Positions 9,917 through 20,991 of a stretch of DNA of 21,739 nt are shown here, piece by piece. The DNA is from Oppiella nova (lineage: Eukaryota; Arthropoda; Arachnida; Sarcoptiformes; Oppiidae): assembly GCA_905397405.1 (NCBI GenBank), contig CAJPVJ010000660.1:1-21739 (forward strand), read 5' to 3'. Every line of letters begins with the position of its first letter. The first letter of the stretch is position 1. A program made the position numbers and the translations under genes. The notes below the pieces were generated by a model. The model saw only the letters and a program-made list of their open reading frames with translations, made no database searches and had not been told where the DNA came from.

Positions 9917-10683
9917 GAGAATTTGAAGCAATTTGTCGATAATTACATAATTATGAATAAGTAACGGCTGCCTGTATTAGGTGTTGACTATAGGTGTAGG
10001 TCAGGTACACAATGCGATGGACTGTTATGTTTGTCTGTCAGACTATTTAACATGAATTAAGCTGTGGACTAAACCTATTGCTGTTTACAAGTTAATTGTT
10101 TCCTTCATTACCAGCACTTAATCCTTAATTTATAACTTTAATCACTTATGAAACGCTTACGAAAATAAACTTCAAAAACACAACAATCCATGACTTTATT
10201 ATTGATTCTAAACTTAATGTTAATTATTTAAAACTATAAATTATATGCTGTTATCAAATTGTATAAACATTTTTTGGTTTCGTTTATTTAAAAAACAATA
10301 AAATTAATTTTTGTCGATATATTAAGCCTTTTAAGTATGGTTTCATTGAAAACTATAAAGATAACTAAAAATAATTATAAGTCAATATTATGAGCTTCAA
10401 TGTAACTTATCGTGAACAGGGAAGTAATCATTAGAGCTACCAGTGCTATGATTTCTAATTACCCATCATTTGCTCTTTACATCACTTGTAAACTGATTCA
10501 CAACTGATTACTAAGAGGTTAACGAATGATAACTAAAGGTAGGGTACGATAAGAAACAGTATATGAGGGCAAGGGATGCCTCTGACAGGTAAGACACCGA
10601 TAAGCGAGGCTAAGGGCCCACACCGGAGGGTAAGAGACGATAAGGAATGGCATCTGAGGTGAGGGACGACATGAGAGGCAGTA
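9917..10683 (+). other. BTB gene 3' UTR and intergenic DNA
   Basis: No coding pattern. The first ~250 nt are probably the 3' UTR, with an AATAAA at 10164-10169. AT-rich DNA follows, then a purine-rich stretch beginning near 10520 (annotated separately). Confidence 0.45.
10164..10169 (+). promoter_or_regulatory. Candidate poly(A) signal, BTB gene
   Basis: AATAAA 248 nt after the stop codon of the BTB gene. Such hexamers are common by chance in AT-rich DNA, so this is positional inference. Confidence 0.4.
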
Positions 10684-10745
10684 ATGAACGATAAGTAAGG
10701 GTAAGGACACTGAAAGGGACAGTAATAGGACAGTGAAAGTTGGGA
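10520..10745. repeat. Purine-rich degenerate repeat with recurring GATAAG / GGTAAG
   Basis: The plus strand is strongly A/G-biased and much less T-rich than its surroundings. GATAAG recurs at 10548, 10599, 10639 and 10690 (spacing 51, 40, 51), with GGTAAG or GGCAAGG words in between, suggesting a decayed minisatellite. The complementary strand is open in two frames, but the translations are low-complexity (S, L, P, Y, C) and match nothing I know, so I do not call a gene. Confidence 0.5.
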
Positions 10746-11130
10746 CTCAATAGATAACATGTTATCAGATTAGATACAGAATATAATATTACGAGAATAT
10801 TCTGTAATGTATTTTATGTGACATCTGGTGCTCTCACTGTGAGACCAATGCATATGTTATGCAATACTTGTTGTCAAACAGAGTGACAGACAGTCAGTGA
10901 TCACATGATTCGTGAAATGATTACTTGAATTGAATTAGAAGTGAAATCCAATTGATTTGTGTGTTTGTAATGTATGTGAAGCTATTGAATAGCAAACTAT
11001 GGATTATTAGCACAAATAACAGACAATTACTGCAATTGTGTCCACATGTCACCCAAAGTCCGAAACAGAAGTATGTTTTGAAATGTCTTTGAAATGATGG
11101 CACGGATTGACTGATCATATGATTAAACAG

Positions 11131-11820
11131 ATTATCGCAAAACTATTACCAAATACTGGGAATCGATGAGAAGAGCGACAAAAAGCGGATCCGTTTATCG
11201 TATCTAAAGCTCTGCAAACGATTTCATCCGGATTTGAACCAAACGAGTGATCCGACGGCTCAAGAGGTCCAGAAAAGCCGACTCCAGGACATCAACAAAG
11301 CCTACAACTGTCTCATCAATGATGAGCGACGCCGTGATTACGACCTCCTCCTCAGACAACACCACACTATTGAAGACGAGTTGATCCGAGACGCCGATCC
11401 GCGCCACCAATCCTCCAGATATCGTCACTACACTTACTATTACTCACCCAATGATAGCAGTAATGCCTATAACTCTCATAACTCTTGGAACCGATATAAT
11501 AGACATATGAAGTCCACTAAATTGTTTAGCAAACAACAGGTCTTAATGGCGTGCAGTTTAGCCTTATTTATGAGTATTATTTTGCATTTATTTCAATACT
11601 CAGTGTCTGTCCGACACTTGCATCATATGGAGAATAAGTGGAGAGATAATGGACACGACTATTGGAATACTTTGAAGTCCAGGTAATTGTTTATCAATTG
11701 TTTGTTTCACTAAATTTAGTTATAATTAATTTAAATTTGTGCCCACTTTTTAGGAAATCGCCTGAACAGAGAGTACAGATATTTGAACAAGGTGTGGAGT
11801 CCACTGTGGATCCCAAATAG
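11131..11820 (+). CDS. DNAJC4: DNAJC4-like J-domain membrane protein (first exon not located)
   Basis: Exons 11131-11682 and 11754-11820 (intron 71 nt, GTAATT...TTTTAG). Seen: a J domain, YYQILGI then KLCKRFHPDLN with the HPD catalytic tripeptide at 11225-11233, then INKAYNCLINDERRRDYD; a polar linker rich in S, N, Y and H; one membrane helix QQVLMACSLALFMSIILHLF; and a short charged tail ending DPK. Human DNAJC4 has the same order (N-terminal J domain, polar linker, one membrane span beginning near QVL, short tail). J proteins stimulate the ATPase of Hsp70. In frame there is a TGA but no ATG before the J domain, so an upstream exon ending in phase 2 is needed. A possible one is 10684-10694 (ATG, then donor GTAAGG), but it lies in a repetitive stretch and is weak. 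Convergent with the TLCD-like gene. Confidence 0.75.
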
Positions 11821-11890
11821 TTTTAGCATATTTTTCTAGTATTTTTGTGATATAAAGATGTTATACCCGTTATATAGTCAACAAATTTTC

Positions 11891-11896
11891 AATAAA
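11891..11896 (+). promoter_or_regulatory. Candidate poly(A) signal, DNAJC4-like gene
   Basis: AATAAA 70 nt after the stop codon at 11818-11820, a normal distance for a short 3' UTR. Confidence 0.55.
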
Positions 11897-12495
11897 CTGT
11901 AAAATACTTTTTTGTGTAAAATAATTCTGATGAGAATAAGTACTAAATAAAATATTTAAATTTTAGTCTAAATACCGTACATTTCTATTCATTAAAAAAT
12001 AAAATTCTTGCCATTTAATTTAATATAAATATTTGATTAACTTATATTTTTCTGTATTGAATAAAATATGGCTATTCTTTATATCAAAGGTTAAAACATG
12101 AGATATATATCAGACAATGATTTACACTTTGATTGATTCTTACTTTCAAAGTTGTTTTTTTGTTCAACTTTTTTTAGTAATACTTTTAGCAAAAGTAATT
12201 TATATGAAAACTATTAAAAGCTCATTGAATCCAGAAATAGGTTGAACTGGAGATAAAAGGACTCGCGATTCCCCACCAAATGGTTTAAATGTCAAATACG
12301 ATGATTGACTACAAGTATTAATAAAATGCAACACAAATAGGTTTGTATCGACGGCACGGGTGTGGTCTAAGATTAGGCATCATTTAAAAAACATATCGCA
12401 AATAACACACAAATCTTATTTATAAGTCATAACTCATTAAATTTATTATTGCTATAAACGATCGAATATTTTTACTTAAATAAATAATCCTTTAA

Positions 12496-12501
12496 TTTAT
12501 T
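12496..12501 (-). promoter_or_regulatory. Candidate poly(A) signal, TLCD-like gene
   Basis: TTTATT on the plus strand reads AATAAA on the minus strand, 22 nt past the stop codon of the TLCD-like gene (12524-12526). Confidence 0.5.
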
Positions 12502-12523
12502 AATTAGTTATAAGAGGTTTGCA

Positions 12524-14040
12524 TTAAAAAAATTTCTTCACTTTCGACGAGCACTTGAAGTGAAATTTATTGGTAATCGCGACAATCGTATGCATCATAT
12601 GCCGTGCGATGGTTGAGTTGAAATCGATGTTCACCACTCTATACAGCAAAACACTGGACACTAGGAATATGACCACTAAGAAGAGGACAGCCATTAAAAT
12701 CAACGCCAATTCGATGTGTTGTCTATCGGTGTATAAACCGTAGGAAATCCAACTCAACGGCAAAAAGCGGAACACTATTAGAGTGACTGAAAAAAGTGAA
12801 CAAAATTTATTAGTAATCATAAAGAATTGTTTGGATTCTTAGCATTCAATTCATGTCTGACTCACAAACTGTAAGAATGCTATTCGAGTAGTAAATCACT
12901 GATGTCCTGAGCGCACCGGAAAGTAGTAGGAGTTCCCTGACGTGAATGAAGAACGAGGAGATCTCGACCGTCAGCCCCACCATACAGTAGGCCATAAATC
13001 TTCGCTCGTAGAGTGAGACAGTAAGACACGAGAGGGTCATCACGTGGTGTACTATTATCTCGACTCTGCCCGGGTATTGAAGGTTTGTGAGCGACAACAT
13101 GAGGTCGTACACGAAATAACCGGTTGATATGCATATCAAGGCATCGCCAGCACTGGACTCGGCGCTCAACATATCTGATAGTATCGATCGGTCGTCTATT
13201 ATACTGGGAATGCAATTCGTTTCGCATTTAATACTATTTTTAATATAAATTTAATTTACAAATAAATATATAATATAAATATTATATTTTTTCATTTGTT
13301 ATTCAAATATTTTAATTAAAATGCTATAATTTGTTGTGTTATATTGTTCAAATACAGAGTCAAATACACTTGTATGCTATCGAAAAGTATTGTAGTAAGA
13401 AAAGTCAAGTTTTGTGCAAAACTTAATGCTAAGATTAAATTTAGCATTAATGCTAAAACTTAATTCTAATTTATATGCATTAATGTGTATAGTATACACC
13501 GTATACGGTAGTATTGAAACAAAAAAGTAAGAATTAAATTTAGTGTAATACCTTATTAGATAATTCTTAACAAGAATCATTAGAAAATTCATTTCATGTT
13601 TATTAAATTATTTGTTAAAATGGAGTTTTTAATTGAGTTTAAAACTAAAAAGGAAATGTAACTCAAAAGTGCCGGTAATGCGAATTTTAAAAACTATTTA
13701 ATCATTAATGAAATTATAAATTATAATTTCGTGCCCTCCCTCTGTTTGGTCCCTCCCTTAGACCATTGTGTCATAAACAGTAAGTAAAATGTGTTTATGT
13801 CTATCAATAACAGTAAAAATTAGATTAAAACAAATGAAAACTCATTGCTTACACATAGAGAATCCCAAAGCCGACTGTAAATGAATGGCAAAGCGATGTA
13901 AATATATTCCTGAACTTCCAGTCGAGAAATGTGTTGAAACCGATAGATTGCGGTCTTAGGAATCGGACTATAATTTGGTTTATGATCACAAAAGTTATAG
14001 CCGACACACAAATCGTAATTAAATCGATTGAGTCTACCAT
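12524..14040 (-). CDS. TLC domain-containing protein, TLCD1/TLCD2-like, 3 exons
   Basis: Exons in gene order: 14040-13853, 13203-12866, 12786-12524. Introns are GTAAGC...CCCAG and GTGAGT...TTTCAG; phases agree and the total is 789 nt, or 262 residues, near the ~250-265 of TLCD1/2. Seen: a first membrane helix at residues 8-28; WKFRNIFTSLCHSF at 41-54, matching the TLC entry 'WxxxN...S..HS'; STGYFVYDLML at 89-99; VHHVMTLSCL at 114-123 with the paired histidines at 115-116; VEISSFFIHVRELLLLSG at 142-159; FRFLPLSW at 181-188; a last strongly hydrophobic helix at about 203-224; and a basic tail ending KVKKFF. Family knowledge: TLCD1/2 are multi-span membrane proteins that limit incorporation of long polyunsaturated chains into phosphatidylethanolamine, affecting membrane fluidity. 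TLCD4/TMEM56 is an alternative within the superfamily. The upstream limit is the first ATG, since the frame upstream lacks another. Confidence 0.82.
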
Positions 14041-14891
14041 TACTTTGATATACTTATATTCAAACAATTGATTAGATTTTGAAACAGAAACTTTTATTTT
14101 TCCACTGAAAACACTAAATAAAATCTAATAATTTCTCGCTACGAATATAACATTTGATTAGAAAAAAAACTTATGACTACTACTTATCACATATGAGAAG
14201 AACAGTACGGAATAGTCATAAAACAGAGAACTTGTTTCACGAATTAATTAAATCGTGTGACTATTATATCGCACAAAGAATCCATTTGAATCGGTGTCAG
14301 TTGTAAGACGGTATCAAAAAAAACAAATTATCACAGAATTTGTAGCAAATAATACATTGGAGAAACAAGTAGTGAACAATACTTTGAGGTAAACTAATCA
14401 ATATATGGAGAGGCAGTGAAGTGGAGGAGGAATAGGAGCGCCAAAAAGCAGCTAAAAAGAGACGATTCTTCTCACACACAACACACACACAGACTCTGCA
14501 CTGAATCTAATAAATTATTGATGCCTTCGATCCGTACGAGAGAGAAATAATCACATCTTTGTTTTAATAACGAAATTATATATATTATTTAAGACGCGAT
14601 TTTTAATGTTGAGCCACAATTGAGTTGGGTTTTAAAGTCGAGTTTCATTTTTGCCAATAATTGTGTTTATGTCTCCAGAATCTCGAAATGTTCAGTAATT
14701 ACAAACTCCGAGTCCATTATACACGACAGCAACACACAAATGCGGTGCGAATATGCAGTACATCAAGAGTCAGAATATTCTGGCTTTCTATAGGAATAGT
14801 TGTACGTTAAATATATTAATATTATAATGTAATATATTATATATTTATTTAATCGCTTCACTGCTCACACTTAAAGTCATTCAACGAGAAG
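14041..14891 (-). other. Upstream region of the TLCD-like gene
   Basis: No open frame that looks coding. Notable only for a purine-rich patch on the plus strand near 14405-14460 and a short CA-rich run at about 14471-14491. Probably promoter and 5' UTR of the minus-strand TLCD-like gene. Confidence 0.4.
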
Positions 14892-15146
14892 TTTATATTC
14901 AATTTATTCACTAATTTTATTCAATATGCTACTGTATTATTGTATTTGATTTAATATTTATTATTATAGCCAGAAAATTCTAATAAATTTTTAAAATATT
15001 TATGAATAGTACAGAACCATTTATATTCAATTTATTCACTAATTTTATTCAATATGCTACTGTATTATTGTATTTGATTTAATATTTATTATTATAGCCA
15101 GAAAATTCTAATAAATTTTTAAAATATTTATGAATAGTACAGAACC
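14892..15146 (+). repeat. Exact 127-nt direct duplication separated by one A
   Basis: 14892-15018 equals 15020-15146 at every base; the single base between, 15019, is A. Flanking bases differ (G at 14891, C at 15147 against A at 15019), so the block length is fixed at 127. It lies in AT-rich intergenic DNA with no gene. The length and the spacer A match the junctions at 5451-5578 and 19896-20151, which points to unmerged contig overlaps and not to a biological tandem repeat. Confidence 0.97.
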
Positions 15147-17200
15147 CATTGAATTATTTGCTATAAAAGTCACAACAAATCAATCAAAACACATTTAATT
15201 CAAATCATACAAATTTTTTTCCAATTAATGAGTAAAGTTGTGTTTAATTATAAATAGTAAACTGAAATGCCTTTACTATCACTACATTAAACACTCACAA
15301 AATGTTTGAGTTTCATGGAATATTAAATAAAAAATAATCCAAACAATATGAAAATACCATACAATATACAATATATGAAATACAGTACAATACCATAAAT
15401 ATAACACACAATTAAATAGGTAACTAAAACAATGAATTTAATGAAAAGTCAAGCATAAAACAAATTATATTCAAATTACAAACTGCAAGAATACTGTCAG
15501 CAAATACTTTGACATATTCTTGAACTCAACATAAGACAAATTTCAAACTAATGTGAAAAATAAATGACTAATGTGAAGTAAAAAAGTCATTATTTATATT
15601 AAATTCAATTTTTATAATTAATTTCACACAACATTCAAATAAGTTTCAGATATAGTTATTGTATTTATGATGCATTATGAAAACGCAATGTCCTAATGAA
15701 TATTGTGTGCAAACCATTACGTTATTGCATACGTAAACCACAATTGAATTCAAATTCTTGACTAATATTCACATCTATTATAGATATCTTTTATTGATTA
15801 TATCATTTGTGATCTCAATTTTCATATGTTTCACGAAATTACTTTTAAAAATTATAATTTAATAATTTACATAATTTAATAATACACAGACCTTTGGGTC
15901 ACAAGTATTTTAACAAAATAATTCATTTAAGAAGTTGTATTCTGTATAATAACATTATTTAGCCATTATTTGCCGTCTATTGCTTTATACTCGCGTTAAT
16001 AGTACACAATAAAGCACATCATAAAAACAATGGTCACAAATGGGGGCATAAATGAGATCTGGCTCATAATTCTCTCAGACATGCGATACAATAACATCAA
16101 TACAATTGTGCGCTATATTAGTGCAGAATTCACCTAAATTTAGCCATACCTTCCACTGGCCTATGGATGAGTCCTAAACATAACTATCATATACAATAGC
16201 AATGCAATTGTGATCTTAAAAATGATTTATGAATACTTTTAGTGCTCAACTCCACTACCAGTGCATGTATTCTGACATAAATATTCTCAACGAATAAAAT
16301 AAATACTCACTCATCAAAATGAAATAAAAAACAAACTCCAATCATATTTAATATATTACATGATACGAGTGAATGTATAGTCCACTCGTATTTAGTTTAT
16401 TATATCGATATGTTGCCAGTGAATATACAGTAGAGGCAAATGCTCACAGAATATACAGAATATTCACTCATTTCGTGAAAGGAATTTGTTTTTTGATTTA
16501 CCATTCATTACGGCATACATTCATAAATGGTATAAAGCTTTCAATTTTATTGATTAGATATTCAATGAATTAAAACATTCATATCGAGAGTACATTAATG
16601 TCTCGATTACGAGCTGATGATTCCGATGGCATATTCTTAGCCTGCACTTTGTATTTACCAAAACTGATTAAATGCATTAAAAAAGCATTGAATATATTGA
16701 TTATAGAAAATATCATACAATTAGTGAACACAACACGAAAGAAAAGTTTTCCACATTCAATGAGTCTCCCTATCGTGTTCAGCACTAATCACCACTAAAA
16801 GCGTACACACAGTTAGCCAGGCATTTGCAGTCCGGTCTACCCATCACTATAATCCCACTCCCAATCACTTATCGTACAAAATGTGTGCACAAAGTGTCAA
16901 ATAATAAGCACTACTGAAGAGAGACCTCTACTTTGCATTGAACACAGAGTTATGTAAGCATTGGCTGTGCATTGAGTGCCTATTGTATGGCATATGACTG
17001 TGTAATGCAATACATGTGCAGTACAGAGCAATCCATGTCTTTGTGTTGATTACTATCACAACAAAACTGTTCAACACTTCTCACACACTCTTCACCACTG
17101 GTTTGGTGAAGACGCCATTCACAGCAGACATCGGTGAGGATGTGCTCAACCACCAGACGATAATTGAGTGCCAATTAACCACTGATTAACTGATTGAGTG
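15147..17200. other. AT-rich intergenic DNA and HIRA upstream region
   Basis: Two kilobases with no recognised gene. Short open frames exist at 16373-16573 (+), 16598-16798 (+), 16579-16785 (-) and 16980-17174 (-), but none has a recognisable domain, a good start or splice context. The last ~400 nt (16800-17200) are less AT-rich and probably hold the HIRA promoter and 5' UTR. Confidence 0.5.
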
Positions 17201-20200
17201 ATGAAGATATTGAAACCCAATTGGATTAACCACAACGGTATGCATATCCACCACCATATATCATATATCACTGTCACCACCAACTAATCCATTGAAAAAC
17301 CTCTTGTTTGACGGGAAGGTCGACCCATATTCTCGTTGGATATACACCCGGATGGCACGCGAGTGGCCACAGGAGGACAGGGCGATGACTCGGGACGGGT
17401 TGTCGTGTGGAATATGGCGCCCATTGTGGACGAGGCTCTGGAGGAGAGCGAGAATGTGGCCAAAGTGTTGTGTCAGATGGACAACCATCTCGCGTGTGTG
17501 AACGCCGTCCGGTGGTCGGCAAACGGCAAGTTCTTGGCCTCTGCCGGCGACGACAAAGTGATAATCGTGTGGACAATCGGCGCCCGATATGCCAACAGTA
17601 ACGGCTTCGGCGGTAATGTGGAACAGTATAGGGCTGTCACCACATTGAGGGCCCATTCGGGAGACATTCTGGACCTGAGTTGGGCGCCGGGAGACAATTG
17701 GTTGGCCTCCTGTTCGGTGGACAACACGATTGTGGTGTGGAATGCGCTGAAGTGGAGTGAGATTGTGGTGACACTCAAAGGCCACACCGGACTCGTCAAA
17801 GGTGTCACTTGGGATCCGATCGGCAAATACTTAGCCTCGCAGTCGGACGACAAGTCTCTTCGCATTTGGAGAGTCAGCGATTGGACAGAAGAGACAGTCG
17901 TGACGGACCCCTTCCGCGAGTGCGGCGGCACTACACATGTGTTACGGCTTTGTTGGTCACCGGACGGGCAGTTCTTGGTGTCGGCGCACGCGATGAACAA
18001 CTTGGGTTCAGTGGCGCAGATCATTGAGCGCCAGAATTGGACAACGAGTCGGGACTTTGTTGGGCACCGGAAGGCTATCGCATGCGTTCGGATCAACTCA
18101 AACATAATGTGTTTGCCGTCGAAGAATCCAAAGAAGTCGCAAAAACTCTGCTGTATTGCGATCGGGAGTCGCGACCGATCGCTGTCCGTGTGGTTGACTT
18201 CACGCAAACGACCCATAGTTGTGATGCACGACCTCTTCGACAACTCGGTGCTCGACCTCTCGTGGTCTCAAAGTGGGAACCAATTGATGGCCTGTTCTTG
18301 GGATGGAAGCGTCGCCTACATTGAGTTCGAGGAGTCCGAGATCGGGAAACCCATGTCGTCGGACGAGAAGATCTCTTATAAGCAAAAACTTTACGGCAAA
18401 TCAATGAAGAGTTCGTCGCCGACACACCATCTCATAGAAGATCCCGATATTATGATAATACAGGAGCAGAAGAAACTGCAGCAGAATGGCTGCCAATCGA
18501 GTAACGAGTCGTCCAATAAAGTGGCCACAAATGACAGCAAAAACAGCTCCATATCGGTGTCCAAACTGAACAAAGGACCGACTGATAAGCAGATTGAGGT
18601 CATACTGGCCGATGGGCGCCGAAGAATCACTCCGCTCTACATCCCACCCATCGATGGCATCGCATTCAATATACAGCCGACGACTTTCAGCTCTTCCAGC
18701 GAAACGAAGACTAAGATTGTGATTGAAAAACACGACGAATCCAACAGTTCTATGCACAGCACTCCCAACAAACAGACACAACATGTGATCAAATCGTTGC
18801 CCAATATGGACACCGAACCTATGAAAGTGAACAAACAAACGGTTCCCACGGAATCCAAACGTAAGGTCAGTAGTGGTCTGGAGATCAGTCCCAATAACAG
18901 TAAACGCAAACCCGGACGACCGCCCGTCCCCTCCAAGGAGATCAGTAAACAGACTTCCATTGAACCTAAAAGTGTCACAACTATTGAACCCATGCCTAAG
19001 ACAGTAGTGAAGCATTCGGTGTCAAAAGAGGACCGCTCCTCTGCTGCCAATAATTTCTATTTACCGGCCCTTAAAATAGATAAAACGGCGACAATTAAAG
19101 TGTCGGTAAAATGTGATAAGAAAGAGGTCTCGAAGAACATGTCGATAGATGTGGAGAATGGGATCAATTCAAGCCATTTGTCTGCACTTCGACTCAATCA
19201 GAATGAGGAGAGACAGTGGCAGGTATTGATCTCATCCAAAATCATTGGTGTGGCCGGCAGTGAGCATCTGATTGCCTGTGCCTGCGATGACAATACATTA
19301 TCGGTCTTTAAGACACCGACCGGCAGACGACTGCAGACACCGCTTGTATTGAACTCTCCGATCGCACGGCTCACCTGTCAGTCCTATAAGATTATGGTCA
19401 TCACCACACAGGCAGTGCTCTGGATGTGGGATATGAGCCAACATAAGGTCATCATTAAAGGCGAGTCATTACTACCGCTGCTCACAGACAACAACGTCTC
19501 CATTCTAAGCACCGGTATCACCGAAATTGGTTCACCACTCATATGTCTGTCTACGGGGAAATCGTATGTGTTTGACGAGGGATTCGGCACCTGGACTCTG
19601 GTCTCCAACACCAACGATGCACTGAACGCATGCACCGACCAAAAGCCACATGCGTTTGATCCGAGTTCTCTTCCTCTGTCGACCATTCAGTCGCAGACAA
19701 AGTAAGTCATCAGACAATAAGACCATCACTTCTGTTGTACTAAAACAGTGTTTCTATCTTAAGGACAAACAAATCGATGCACACATTGTTCGTGAGTAAC
19801 GCAAACCTCCAACAGTCCGGTGTCTTGAGTCATATCGACCAACAATTGGCGGCGAGTTTTGTGATCGGATCGGCCAAAGAGTATCGCTTTTGGTTGATAG
19901 CGTTGGCGCAACACCTGTCCAAAGAGAACATGGAGTGTCGGTTGCGAGAGATGTGCCAATACCTGATCGGACCGGTGTTCAAGTCGTCCAAAAGCCAATG
20001 GGACCCTAAGATATTGGGCAACAGATAGCGTTGGCGCAACACCTGTCCAAAGAGAACATGGAGTGTCGGTTGCGAGAGATGTGCCAATACCTGATCGGAC
20101 CGGTGTTCAAGTCGTCCAAAAGCCAATGGGACCCTAAGATATTGGGCAACAATAAGCACGATATGCTCAAAGAGGTCCTCTCCATATTAGGCACTAATAT

Positions 20201-20261
20201 AAGACTTCAACGATTGTATACGGAGTTCAAGGAACAGTTGGAACAGATGTTAACTCTTTAA
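17201..20261 (+). CDS. HIRA: HIRA histone chaperone, 3 exons, last exon broken by a 128-bp duplication
   Basis: Exons 17201-17237, 17319-19701, 19764-20261. Exon 1 encodes MKILKPNWINHN, as in animal HIRA; exon 2 resumes GRPIFSLDIHPDG. Domains: N-terminal WD40 propeller, roughly residues 10-360 (DKVIIVWTIG, DNTIVVWNALKW, DKSLRIWRVSDW); B-domain core GRRRITP with R446-R448, the ASF1-binding motif; a basic linker with an AT-hook-like RKPGRPP (542-548); and the C-terminal Hira/TUP1-like region from about 610, which ends QRLYTEFKEQLEQ. Role: with UBN1, CABIN1 and ASF1 it deposits H3.3-H4 independently of replication, in the nucleus. As written, the second copy of the 128-bp block shifts the frame and stops at 20026-20028 (about 894 residues). 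With one copy the length is 929 and the C-terminus is conventional. Human HIRA has 1017 residues. Identity is certain; the lesion is probably an assembly fault. Confidence 0.96.
19896..20151 (+). repeat. Exact 128-bp tandem duplication in HIRA exon 3
   Basis: 19896-20023 equals 20024-20151 throughout. Because 128 is not a multiple of three, the second copy is read out of frame and gives a TAG at 20026-20028. Read as 127 nt + A + 127 nt (A at 20023), it has exactly the architecture of 14892-15146; the 128th matching base is then a coincidental A. Codons of both copies are identical, with no sign of drift. Confidence 0.97.
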
Positions 20262-20991
20262 CTAATATTTTTAGACACTTTCATCATAATGACTCTTAAT
20301 TGAACTGTATATGAACTGTATAGAATCACATCATTTACAATATTTATTTTCAATACATATTACATTTACCATTTCATACCTGTATAATGTGCTGTTTTTA
20401 TTACCTGTTAATGTAATTAAATTGAATGACAATTGAATGAATTGTTTTGAATTAATTTGTTGAAAAGTTATGGTCAAATATTGGGTGTCCATTGAGGGGA
20501 AGGTACAGTATCTATAAATTAATGGTTTTGTCTAAAATGTTGAAATAGTAAGTATTATTGTAACTATTTGCCCACAATTGATCACTTATTACAGTTAATT
20601 CTGTTGATCATAAGAAACAAAATGTATTCACAATCTGTGTGTTGATTGATACCAGAGAGCTCTGTATCGGACATCAAATGCTTGGTTAAAAGTGAATGTT
20701 ATTGCCAACAAATTAAATCTAATGAACAAAATTAGATTATCGTAAAATGTAAAGTGTAAAGTCCTGGAACAATTAGCTCAAACTTTTTGCGTGAGAAATT
20801 GTTGCGTTATTTGTGTGTATTTTGGCACTGAATTCATGGATTTGTTTCAACTTTTTCTCGCAATGAAAGCATTGATTGCATGACTTGTTAACCAAATCAC
20901 AATCACTTTGAAACGACCAATATTTTGATTGACATACATTTGGTAGTCCATGTGATCCAGTGTACCTTGGTCAGTCATCTATTTAGTAGCC
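20262..20991 (+). other. HIRA-LYRM4 intergenic DNA
   Basis: AT-rich, without coding pattern. Holds the HIRA 3' UTR and the LYRM4 promoter/5' UTR. I saw no clear AATAAA close to the HIRA stop. Confidence 0.5.

Larger units (their letters stand above)
11821..12523. other. Intergenic DNA between convergent genes
   Basis: AT-rich, no coding pattern. Contains the 3' UTRs of the DNAJC4-like gene (plus) and the TLCD-like gene (minus), with poly(A) signals near both ends. Confidence 0.5.

Noticed and set aside
10684-10694. 11-nt first exon for the DNAJC4-like gene
   Set aside because: Phase and donor (GTAAGG) fit, but the site lies in a repeat full of donor-like words, so I did not include it in the gene coordinates.
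10519-10760. Two overlapping minus-strand frames rich in S, L, P, Y and C
   Set aside because: Low-complexity translations of a purine-rich repeat with no domain or splice context.
16579-16798. Short overlapping frames on both strands
   Set aside because: No family resemblance, no membrane or signal pattern beyond chance, and surrounding sequence is non-coding in composition.
16980-17174. Cysteine-rich minus-strand frame next to the HIRA start, faintly like an anaphylatoxin/fibulin module
   Set aside because: No ATG near its start, a stop just upstream, no fitting splice acceptor, and too short. The cysteine pattern alone is not enough.
17261-19050. Several long minus-strand frames opposite HIRA
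   Set aside because: They lie antisense to a clear WD40/HIRA coding sequence and have no recognisable domains; long antisense frames are expected from codon bias.
19896-20151. Intron birth by tandem duplication in HIRA
   Set aside because: That mechanism needs an AGGT in the duplicated unit so that the new copy gains GT...AG ends. The 128-bp unit contains no AGGT, and no GT/AG pair at this spacing would restore the frame exactly.
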